A stretch of 8,739 nt of DNA from Candidatus Bathyarchaeota archaeon (GTDB taxonomy: Archaea > Thermoproteota > Bathyarchaeia > Bathyarchaeales > Bathyarchaeaceae). The position numbers were made by a program, and so were the translations under genes. The DNA is taken from NCBI GenBank assembly GCA_014859755.1, contig JACUTO010000059.1:1-8739 (forward strand). Direction: 5' to 3'. Positions within the stretch are counted from its first letter, which is position 1; the number at the start of each line of letters is the position of its first letter. Shown here in pieces: positions 1 through 6,143 of the stretch. Under the pieces are notes generated by a model that was given only the letters and a program-made list of their open reading frames with translations, was not told the origin of the DNA and did not search any database.

Positions 1-66
1 GTCTACTTCTGATTACGTTGAGGAGGTTTAGCGACATATGATCCCTTCCTTCAATTCTACAATTAA

Positions 67-83
67 TTTGTTTATTTATTTTC
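67..83. terminator. T-rich tract, possible archaeal terminator or minus-strand promoter element
   Basis: The stretch is almost all T with a few A and one G on the plus strand. Archaeal transcription often stops at T-rich tracts, so this could end a plus-strand gene that finishes at the left edge (stop codons at 29-31 or 39-41). Read on the minus strand it is an AAATAAATAA-like TATA element that could serve a divergent gene starting near base 37. The sequence alone does not decide between the two. Confidence 0.25.
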
Positions 84-117
84 ACATCCATCGGAGAGCT
101 AGTCAACACATTTTTGA

Positions 118-147
118 GTAGTTACTCTTAAATAATTAGCTAACTAC
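118..147 (+). promoter_or_regulatory. Candidate promoter with flanking inverted repeat (possible operator)
   Basis: A TATA-like element TTAAATAA lies at 128-135, which would put transcription start near 155-160 and give a short leader before the ATG at 182. It is flanked by a perfect 7-base inverted repeat, GTAGTTA at 118-124 and TAACTAC at 141-147, with a 16-base spacer that contains the TATA element. A second small inverted repeat, GAGTA-gt-TACTC, overlaps at 116-127. A repeat that brackets the TATA box is where a repressor would block TBP binding. That it is an operator is inference. A second TATA-like string, CTATAAAC, at 156-163 is an alternative. Confidence 0.35.
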
Positions 148-181
148 GTGAAACGCTATAAACTTTAGATGGTGAATATGG

Positions 182-757
182 ATGGAATCCAAAAAAGTCG
201 CTGCTATTGCCATATTCACTGCACTCTCAGTTGCTCTTGTCCTGTCGCCTGCTAAGTTTCCAGCGCCATATGCCCCGTTCCTCAAATACCAGATATGGGA
301 GATACCAATAGTTGCTGCATTTCTACTCTATGGCCCTCTGGTGGGAGTCGCAACATCAATTATAAACACAATGATACTGCTGGTTGTATATCCAGGAGAC
401 CTTCCCATAGGCCCGCTTTACAATCTTGCAGCGGTCTTGAGTATGCTACTCGGCATTTATATCATACACAGGTTCGTCGCTGAATATTTTAGTAGGCGAC
501 AGGAGGCTATACTGCCCGCCTTCTCCACAGTGCTTGGAAGCATTGCTAGAGTAGGGGTTATGTCGATTGTGAATTGGGTCTTCCTTCGGTATCCTTATCC
601 CGTTGGGTTCAGCATGCCCGTAGAAGCATTAACGGCAATGCTTCCGGTCATAGCATTATTTAATGCCACTGTTGTCCTCTACACTATCCCTCTTGGCTAC
701 TTTGTATCGAGAGCCGTGAGTTTCGGCACGAGTACTGAAAGATGGAGTCAACGCTAA
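182..757 (+). CDS. ECF transporter S component, probably riboflavin-type (RibU-like)
   Basis: A small, very hydrophobic protein of 191 residues, the size usual for substrate-binding S components of energy-coupling-factor transporters. About five or six membrane segments can be seen, roughly at residues 5-23, 41-70, 78-97, 111-135 and 150-178, followed by a short polar tail. Residues 34-42 (LKYQIWEIP) followed by GPLVG at 51-55 resemble the LKYD..D(I/V)P...GPL(A/V)G signature of riboflavin S components, although the Asp residues are replaced here by Gln and Glu. It would bind the vitamin outside the cell and hand it inward with a shared EcfT/EcfA module, which is not in the window. The neighbouring riboflavin kinase supports riboflavin as the substrate. 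The ATG at 182 follows a GGTGA site at 172-175/176 with suitable spacing. The S-component call is firm; the substrate is inferred. Confidence 0.82.
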   Translation: MESKKVAAIAIFTALSVALVLSPAKFPAPYAPFLKYQIWEIPIVAAFLLYGPLVGVATSIINTMILLVVYPGDLPIGPLYNLAAVLSMLLGIYIIHRFVAEYFSRRQEAILPAFSTVLGSIARVGVMSIVNWVFLRYPYPVGFSMPVEALTAMLPVIALFNATVVLYTIPLGYFVSRAVSFGTSTERWSQR

Positions 758-785
758 AAACGAAATAGTTCAAACCCCCCAGGAA

Positions 786-793
786 TTTATTAA
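786..793 (+). promoter_or_regulatory. Candidate TATA box for ribK
   Basis: TTTATTAA is preceded by the purine-rich AGGAA, which resembles an archaeal BRE followed by a TATA box. Transcription would start near 812-818, leaving a leader of about 55 bases before the GTG at 872. The leader begins with TACAAAA (812-818), which is complementary to TTTTGTA (854-860) just ahead of the ribosome binding site, so it may fold. Co-transcription from the upstream transporter gene, only 114 bases away, is also possible. Confidence 0.35.
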
Positions 794-871
794 TGCAAAC
801 CATCAAACTAATACAAAACGTGGAATGTTCACACAAGTATTATTAGATATACCTTTTGTAAGGGAGGAAAA

Positions 872-1270
872 GTGGCTCGGGTGAAAAAAATAACTCTGAA
901 AGGGAGGGTTTTCAGCGGGGGAGGAACAGGAAGCCTCTTTGTCAACCTTCCGTGGGCCAAGAAGCAGTTTAAGGAGAAGCTTGGGTTTAACCCCTACCCG
1001 GGAACTTTGAACCTGCAGCTGTCACCGGGAACAGATGTTAAGGAGCTGAGGGATGCAACGAAGGGCATCAAGATCAAGTCTCCAGAAGATTTCCACGAGG
1101 GACGATGCTTTAAGGCTGAGGTGATGGAAAAGGTGCGTGGAGCAATAGTGATACCTGATGTCCCTGACTATCCGTCTAACCTCTTGGAAATACTGGCTCC
1201 AATCCATCTACGGGAAGCACTTAAACTCGAGGATGGAATGGAAGTGGAGGTGGTGATCTGGTTGGAATGA
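872..1270 (+). CDS. ribK: CTP-dependent riboflavin kinase
   Basis: Makes FMN from riboflavin using CTP rather than ATP, the archaeal route to flavin cofactors. The 132-residue protein matches the family size (Methanocaldococcus MJ0056 is about the same). Visible signatures are the glycine-rich nucleotide loop GRVFSGGGTGSLFV at 11-24, the PYPGTLNL motif at 41-48 whose Thr and Asn coordinate Mg2+ in this family, and the C-terminal PDVPDYPSNLLEILAP-IHLRE block at 95-115. There is no helix-turn-helix domain, so this is the stand-alone kinase and not the regulator-kinase fusion RbkR. The GTG start at 872 has AGGGAGG at 861-867 directly upstream; a second GTG at 881 would lose only three residues. 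The preceding gene encodes a probable riboflavin transporter, so the two make a riboflavin salvage pair. Confidence 0.94.
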   Translation: MARVKKITLKGRVFSGGGTGSLFVNLPWAKKQFKEKLGFNPYPGTLNLQLSPGTDVKELRDATKGIKIKSPEDFHEGRCFKAEVMEKVRGAIVIPDVPDYPSNLLEILAPIHLREALKLEDGMEVEVVIWLE

Positions 1271-1273
1271 GGA

Positions 1274-1315
1274 GCTGTTACATGCCTTAGATTTGGCAAC
1301 AGCCTTCTTCACTTT
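1274..1315 (+). terminator. Possible ribK terminator: imperfect hairpin and pyrimidine tract
   Basis: Four bases after the ribK stop, GCTGTT (1274-1279) can pair with AACAGC (1298-1303) and GCC (1284-1286) with GGC (1295-1297), leaving a four-base bulge and an eight-base loop. A pyrimidine-rich stretch, CCTTCTTCACTTT, follows at 1303-1315. The rest of the gap to fwdC shows no convincing gene or RNA. A weak 7-base inverted repeat, TTTGCCA/TGGCAAA, is present at 1313-1319 and 1352-1358. Confidence 0.3.
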
Positions 1316-1403
1316 GCCATATCTACCGTATCGCTCATGCTTCTTCCTCGGTGGCAAATGTACACTTCAGCTCTAACGTCCTCTGACACCTTTTGAACAT
1401 AAT

Positions 1404-1432
1404 AAATATAAGGGAAATGAACGAGTATATCC
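1404..1432 (+). promoter_or_regulatory. Candidate promoter of the fwd-hdrA-mvhD operon
   Basis: Two TATA-like elements lie in the gap before fwdC: AAATATAA at 1404-1411 and AGTATATC at about 1424-1431. The first would start transcription near 1435 with a leader of about 45 bases, the second near 1455. All genes from fwdC to mvhD are separated by no more than 67 bases and most touch or overlap, so one transcript from here is expected. Which element is used cannot be told from the sequence. Confidence 0.4.
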
Positions 1433-1481
1433 ATTTCTTACATTCGTAGGAGATGTTACTTCATAGCACGAGTGATAAAAA

Positions 1482-2309
1482 ATGAAAGAAATTCTGTTAA
1501 CAGCCAAATTTAGAGTGAGAAATCCAGTAGATGGTAGCCAAATAACTCCAGACATCTTCACCGGAAAGAGAATTGATGAAATTGAAGAGTTTGAGCTATC
1601 GGTGGGTAACAAGAAAAATAAACTTAAAGAGTTTTTTAAAGTTAGTGGAGAAGTCAGCGAAACCCCTGAAAATCAAACTATTGTTATCAACGGAGGTGTA
1701 CAGAGCTTTCAAGGAATCGGAAAAGGAATGACGGATGGGTTGATTAGGTTTGAAGGAGATGCTGGCTTATACACTGGTGAGGAAATGGTAGGTGGCTCCA
1801 TAATAGTTCATGGAAACGCAGGTTCATGGACCGGAGCTTGCATGAAGGGGGGTTTAATAGAAGTTCATGGAGACGCTGGAAACCAGATTGGAGCATCTTA
1901 TAGAGGAAGCCCTCATGGAATGAGTGGGGGGTCCATTATAGTCCATGGTAGTGCTGGATACGAAATTGGAGCTTGGATGCGAGATGGACTAATACACATA
2001 GAAAAAAATGCTGGACAATTTGCGGGCGTTCATATGCAAGGAGGGTCCGTTCTTATAAGTGGAGATTGCGGAGGAAGACTTGGAGCACAAATGACTGGGG
2101 GAAAAATAGCCTTGCTTGGACACATCCCCTCGATTTTACCGAGCTTCACTTTTGATGGAAAACGGGAGAAAGTGAAAGTGGGTGAGACGAAAATCGAACA
2201 GCCTTTCTATCGGTTTACAGGGGATCTGAATGAAAAAGGAAACGGGAAGCTTTTCATATCTATAGGAAAAAATCCACATCTAAAATTCTACGAAAAGTTC
2301 ATTGAGTAA
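1482..2309 (+). CDS. fwdC: Formylmethanofuran dehydrogenase subunit C
   Basis: The structural subunit of the enzyme that reduces CO2 and binds it to methanofuran as the formyl group. Residues about 70-215 contain tandem beta-helix repeats of the type G-G-x-I-x-V-H-G-(D/N/S)-A-G-x-x-x-G-A, as in the C-terminal domain of glutamate synthase; examples are GGSIIVHGNAGSWTGA at 104-119 and SGGSIIVHGSAGYEIGA at 148-164. The family insert SYRGSPHGMSGG (139-150) is present. The length of 275 is normal. The N-terminus MKEILLTAKF aligns with family starts, and an in-frame TAA at 1476-1478 rules out an upstream start. The start has only a weak GTGA site (1472-1475). An upstream micro-ORF (1453-1485) ends on the ATGA of this start. 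It is the first gene of the operon, 28 bases before the longest fwdD start. Confidence 0.96.
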   Translation: MKEILLTAKFRVRNPVDGSQITPDIFTGKRIDEIEEFELSVGNKKNKLKEFFKVSGEVSETPENQTIVINGGVQSFQGIGKGMTDGLIRFEGDAGLYTGEEMVGGSIIVHGNAGSWTGACMKGGLIEVHGDAGNQIGASYRGSPHGMSGGSIIVHGSAGYEIGAWMRDGLIHIEKNAGQFAGVHMQGGSVLISGDCGGRLGAQMTGGKIALLGHIPSILPSFTFDGKREKVKVGETKIEQPFYRFTGDLNEKGNGKLFISIGKNPHLKFYEKFIE

Positions 2310-2376
2310 AGCTGCGCGTTACCTTTAAGAAGGGGAGATGCGCTATGAAATCTCTCTTAATGGGGAAAAACAGAGA

Positions 2377-2751
2377 ATGAAAACAGTTCTTATAACCGGA
2401 CGAAGCTTGGGTCAAGGATTGGGTATAGAGCTTGGTAAATACTCGAAAAGATATTACAACAGCGTTACTACGTGTGAAATGAACTTAAAAGATATGAAAG
2501 AACTAGGGGTAAAGCCTGGAGACATCGTCCGAATTTCGACAGATTTTGGTGCTGTTATTGCAAGAATTGTAGAATCGCTGCAAGAGACCCCGTCAGGCAT
2601 GGTCTTTATACCCTATGGTCCATGGATTAACACAATAGTTGATCCAGAAACCCATGGAACCGGTATGCCGTCATTTAAAGGCATATCAGCGAGTGTGGAG
2701 GCCATTCCCGGCGAGAAAGTAGTAGAACTCAGTGAATTGATAAAGAAATGA
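2377..2751 (+). CDS. fwdD: Formylmethanofuran dehydrogenase subunit D (molybdopterin dinucleotide-binding)
   Basis: A small subunit equivalent to the C-terminal molybdopterin-dinucleotide-binding domain of larger molybdo/tungsto-oxidoreductases. It completes the pterin pocket of FwdB. From the start chosen here the protein has 124 residues. It opens MKTVLITGRSLGQG like other family members, then shows LGVKPGDIVRIST (about 43-55), GAVIARIV, and PSGMVFIPYGPWINTIV (72-88), the conserved core. An in-frame ATG at 2338 would add 13 residues (MRYEISLNGEKQR), but its only purine-rich site, GGGGAG at 2332-2337, abuts that ATG with no spacer, and family members begin at the later methionine. The stop overlaps the fwdB start as ATGA at 2748-2751. 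Identity is firm; the exact start is not. Confidence 0.92.
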   Translation: MKTVLITGRSLGQGLGIELGKYSKRYYNSVTTCEMNLKDMKELGVKPGDIVRISTDFGAVIARIVESLQETPSGMVFIPYGPWINTIVDPETHGTGMPSFKGISASVEAIPGEKVVELSELIKK

Positions 2752-4073
2752 CTAACAGGGAGGAGAAAAAGTCGGAGACCGTTACAAGTGTGGTTTGCCC
2801 ATTTTGCGGATGCTTATGTGATGACCTAGATGTCATCATTAAAGAAAACAAAATTGTGAATGTTAAGAATGCCTGCATTTTTAGTTTGGCAAAATACCTA
2901 AACTACTGGCGAGAGCGCATTTATTCCCCGTTAGTACGGAAAAATGGAGAGTTAGTTGAAACTAGCTTAGAGGAAGCTATCCAGAAGGCAGCTGAATTAC
3001 TAGTCAATGCCACATATCCAATTTCGTACGGTTGGAGTTCAACTAACTGTGAAGCTCAACGTGTTGGAATTGAACTAGCAGAAGAATTGGGCGGCGTGAT
3101 AGATAACACCTCAACGGTATGCCATGGACCAACAATTGAAGCTTTTCATGAGGTGGGTCATCCAAGCTGTACGCTAGGTCAAATAAAAAATCGGGCAGAC
3201 CTTATTGTGTATTGGGGCTGCAATCCATTACAGTCACACCTCAGGCACATGTCCAGATATACTATAGGAGCAAAGGGAAGATTTCGTAAAACCCGTGATG
3301 ACCGTGTTTTGATTGTGGTTGACGTAAGGAAGACGTATACTGCGAGGGTAGCTGATTATTTCCTTCAAGTTGAACCGAACAAGGATTACGAGCTCCTCTC
3401 AGCGTTACGAATGGCTATTAATGAAAATGAAATTGAACAAGACGTTGTCGCCGGCATCTCCGCCGAAGACATCGAAGAAGTAGCAGACATCATGATAAAT
3501 TGTGAGTTTGGAGTACTTTTCTATGGTTTAGGATTAACTATGAGCAGAGGAAAAAATCATAACATCGATGCAGCTATTTCCCTTGTCAGAGACTTAAACG
3601 CGCGGACAAAGTTCGTTATGATGCCGATGAGAGGACATTTCAATGTTGCAGGAGCGGACACTGTTTCTCTATGGCAAACTGGCTACCCATTCGCCGTTGA
3701 CTTCAGTTACGGGTATCCAAGGTATAACCCAGGAGTAACGTCTGTAATCGAAATATTATCTAGAGGAGAAAGTGACGCGGCTCTTATCGTATCCTCGGAC
3801 CCCGCCAACAACTTTCCAAAAGAAGCAGTTGAAACCCTTAAGAGTAACCCTCTGATAGTTATAGACCCCCACGAAACCGCTACCACTAAGATAGCAGACG
3901 TAGTTATCCCGTCGGCAATCGTTGGCGTCGAATGTGGAGGAACGGCTTATCGAATGGATGACGTGCCGTTGCCGCTGAAAAGGGTTGCTGATCCGCCACC
4001 AAACTGTCTGCCAGATGAAGAGATACTTCGAAGAATACTTGAGCACGTAAAAAAGTTGAAGGAGACAAGATAA
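2748..4073 (+). CDS. fwdB: Formylmethanofuran dehydrogenase subunit B (W/Mo catalytic subunit)
   Basis: Catalyses reversible CO2 reduction to formate at a tungsten or molybdenum bispterin site in the cytoplasm. The 441 residues are full length for the family. A [4Fe-4S] motif C-x2-C-x3-C-x18-C is formed by C17, C20, C24 and C43. The metal ligand lies in TSTVCHGP at 122-129, where C125 is encoded by TGC at 3120-3122; this is a cysteine and not the selenocysteine known in some methanogens. NRADLIVYWGCNP (148-160) and the later IVIDPHETATTKIADVVIP block are typical of the fold. The intact cluster and metal ligand separate it from FhcB of the bacterial formyltransferase/hydrolase complex, which has no active metal centre. 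It starts by ATGA overlap with fwdD and has almost no site of its own, implying coupled translation; its stop overlaps the fwdA start by one base. Metal choice cannot be read from the sequence. Confidence 0.97.
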   Translation: MTNREEKKSETVTSVVCPFCGCLCDDLDVIIKENKIVNVKNACIFSLAKYLNYWRERIYSPLVRKNGELVETSLEEAIQKAAELLVNATYPISYGWSSTNCEAQRVGIELAEELGGVIDNTSTVCHGPTIEAFHEVGHPSCTLGQIKNRADLIVYWGCNPLQSHLRHMSRYTIGAKGRFRKTRDDRVLIVVDVRKTYTARVADYFLQVEPNKDYELLSALRMAINENEIEQDVVAGISAEDIEEVADIMINCEFGVLFYGLGLTMSRGKNHNIDAAISLVRDLNARTKFVMMPMRGHFNVAGADTVSLWQTGYPFAVDFSYGYPRYNPGVTSVIEILSRGESDAALIVSSDPANNFPKEAVETLKSNPLIVIDPHETATTKIADVVIPSAIVGVECGGTAYRMDDVPLPLKRVADPPPNCLPDEEILRRILEHVKKLKETR

Positions 4074-5767
4074 TGGAGTTACTCGTCAAAAACGCGTACG
4101 TTTACGACCCCGCCAATGGGATTGACGGAGAAAAAATGAACATCGCGATGAGAGATGGCAAGATAGTTGAATCTGTTAATCCGAAGAAAGCAATGGTAAT
4201 TGATGCGTCAGGTATGATCGCCATGCCTGGTGCAGTTGATATACACGCACATATATGTGGTCCAAAAGTGAATAAGGCCAGATTGCTCCGACCTGAGGAC
4301 CACATGAAAGATGTGGAAGTGAAGACGGCCGTAACCAGATCTGGGGTGGGCCACTCGGTACCATCAACGTTCACTACAGGCTATCGATACGCCAGAATGG
4401 GCTACACAACCGTGATGGAGCCCGCAACACCGCCTTTGGAAACGAGGCATACTCACGAGGAACTTGCAGACACGCCGATCGTAGATAAAGCATGTTTCCC
4501 GCTGTTCGGAAGTAACTGGTTTGTTATGGAATATTTAAAGAATGGTGAAATTGAAAAGTGCGCGGCTTATGTTGCTTGGATGTTAAACTCACTCAAAGGC
4601 TACGTTATTAAGCTTGTTAATCCGGGAGGAAATGAAACTTGGGCATGGGGCAAAAATGTTGAAAACATCGATGACCAGATTTCCACTTTTGACATAACCC
4701 CTAGAGAAGTTATTCGTGGGCTATGTGAGGTAAATAATCTACTCAACTTACCATCCCCAATTCATCTGCATGCTAATGCCCTTGGAGTGCCTGGAAACTA
4801 CGAGGTAACACTTGAAACACTGAAATGTGTAGAAGATTTGGCGTCGAACGGCAAACCTGCAATGCATTTAGTTCATATTCAATTCAACGCGTTCGGTGGC
4901 AGAGACTGGACAAGCCTTTCTTCAAAAGCTGCAGAGTTAGCTGATTATGTGAACAAACACGATCATATCACCACAGATATGGGCCAAGTAATCTTCACAG
5001 ACACCACAACGATGACTGCAGATGGACCGTGGCAGTATGTCCTTCATGGAATATCAGGGAATAAATGGGTTAATCATGATGTGGAAATGGAAACGGGATC
5101 AGGGATTGTCCCCTATAGATATAAACGAAAAAGTTACGTAAACGCAGTTCAATGGGCTATTGGTCTCGAGTTTGCGCTTCAGCTGAAAGACCCTTGGAAG
5201 ACTTGTCTAACAACGGATCATCCGAACGGCGGACCATTCACTGAATATCCAAGAATAATGACTTGGCTTTTGAGTCGAAAGGCAAGATCGGCAACACTGA
5301 GACGTGTTAATGGACGGGCAAGACGTCGATGTGCCCTTGAGGACCTTGATAGAGAATATAGTCTTTACGAGTTGGCTATAGTTACAAGGGCTAGCACAGC
5401 GAAGGTGTTGGGGTTAAAAAATAAGGGGCATTTAGGAGTTGGTGCTGATGCGGATATCGCCATCTATCAAATAGATCCATCAAAAATGAGTGTTTCAAAA
5501 GATTACAAAAAGGTAAGAAAAGCTTTCCGCAGAGCAGCGTATACAATAAAGGACGGCATAATTGTTGTTAAAAACGGTGAAGTTGTAGAATCGCATCTAG
5601 GAAGAACATATTGGGTTAAAATCGATGCGTCAAAAGACATCTTCGAGAGAGAATCAAACTTTAGGGAAAAATTTGAAGATTGGTATTCGGTTCGTTTAGA
5701 AAATTACCCAATTGATGAGCATTACCTTACTAGGTCAACTCCAGTAGCTGTAAAGACAGAAATTTAG
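4073..5767 (+). CDS. fwdA: Formylmethanofuran dehydrogenase subunit A (amidohydrolase-like)
   Basis: Condenses formate, channelled from FwdB, with the amine of methanofuran to give formylmethanofuran at a binuclear metal site. The 564-residue protein has the amidohydrolase/dihydroorotase fold. Likely metal ligands can be read: H58 and H60 in DIHAHICG (56-63), K180 in GYVIKLVNPGG (176-186) as the carboxylated lysine, H231/H233 in IHLHANALG (230-238), H265/H268 in MHLVHIQFNAFGG (264-276) and D382 in TTDHPNGGPFTEYP (380-393). The C-terminal part LDREYSLYELAIVTRA...LGLKNKGHLGVGADADIAIY (425-465) closes the barrel as in other FwdA proteins. All expected ligands are present, so it should be active. 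The ATG overlaps the fwdB stop (TAATG) and is preceded by GGAG at 4061-4064. Confidence 0.97.
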   Translation: MELLVKNAYVYDPANGIDGEKMNIAMRDGKIVESVNPKKAMVIDASGMIAMPGAVDIHAHICGPKVNKARLLRPEDHMKDVEVKTAVTRSGVGHSVPSTFTTGYRYARMGYTTVMEPATPPLETRHTHEELADTPIVDKACFPLFGSNWFVMEYLKNGEIEKCAAYVAWMLNSLKGYVIKLVNPGGNETWAWGKNVENIDDQISTFDITPREVIRGLCEVNNLLNLPSPIHLHANALGVPGNYEVTLETLKCVEDLASNGKPAMHLVHIQFNAFGGRDWTSLSSKAAELADYVNKHDHITTDMGQVIFTDTTTMTADGPWQYVLHGISGNKWVNHDVEMETGSGIVPYRYKRKSYVNAVQWAIGLEFALQLKDPWKTCLTTDHPNGGPFTEYPRIMTWLLSRKARSATLRRVNGRARRRCALEDLDREYSLYELAIVTRASTAKVLGLKNKGHLGVGADADIAIYQIDPSKMSVSKDYKKVRKAFRRAAYTIKDGIIVVKNGEVVESHLGRTYWVKIDASKDIFERESNFREKFEDWYSVRLENYPIDEHYLTRSTPVAVKTEI

Positions 5768-5776
5768 GTGAGATGA

Positions 5777-6142
5777 ATGGCATATCAAGTGATAAGACGT
5801 GGGCAAATCACTAAACGAGAAGAAGATAACCGTTTAACCTTAGAGAGAAAACTGTTGGTTAGATGGTATGGGCTGGAGTTAAATCGAGATAAATGCATCG
5901 GATGTGGCATCTGCGCGGACCAATGCCCAAAAGAAGCTATTGAACATTTCCCAGCTGAATTTAAAGGAATAAAAGCTTTAACACGCCCATCCATCGACTT
6001 CGATACAGAGAAATGCATTCTCTGCGGTGAATGTGTCTCTTTATGTCCCTTGGACGCTCTTCAAATGATAATCGAGAAAGAGGAGAAGGTTCCAGTGATT
6101 GAGGCGAACGTATTCGCAACTGTGACCAGAAAAAGGTGGTAG
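5777..6142 (+). CDS. Two-cluster [4Fe-4S] ferredoxin, FwdF/FwdG-like electron carrier
   Basis: A 121-residue iron-sulfur protein with two classical motifs: C40-x2-C43-x2-C46-x3-C50-P and C80-x2-C83-x2-C86-x3-C90-P, spaced 30 residues apart. There is a basic, polar N-terminal extension of about 35 residues and a short tail containing VPVIEANVF, which resembles the ends of cluster modules in FwdF polyferredoxins. FwdG of methanogens also has two clusters but is shorter, and FwdF has about eight clusters in 350 or more residues, so this is a reduced or intermediate form. Lying between fwdA and hdrA, it most likely carries electrons between the FwdB cluster and HdrA. The start has a good GGTGA site at 5767-5771 that overlaps the fwdA stop. 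The ferredoxin call is certain; assignment to FwdG or FwdF is not. Confidence 0.9.
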   Translation: MAYQVIRRGQITKREEDNRLTLERKLLVRWYGLELNRDKCIGCGICADQCPKEAIEHFPAEFKGIKALTRPSIDFDTEKCILCGECVSLCPLDALQMIIEKEEKVPVIEANVFATVTRKRW

Positions 6143-6143
6143 A

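Noticed and set aside
1271..1481. A small RNA gene or tRNA in the gap between ribK and fwdC
   Set aside because: No tRNA consensus (GGTTCRANNCC) and no convincing C/D box pair was found; only weak inverted repeats and promoter-like sequence are present.
3120..3122. Selenocysteine at the FwdB metal-ligand position
   Set aside because: The codon is TGC, an ordinary cysteine, and no in-frame TGA interrupts fwdB or hdrA.
2748..5767. Formyltransferase/hydrolase (Fhc) complex of methylotrophic bacteria
   Set aside because: FwdB keeps the four-cysteine cluster and C125, which FhcB lacks, and the neighbours are electron carriers and not a formyltransferase.
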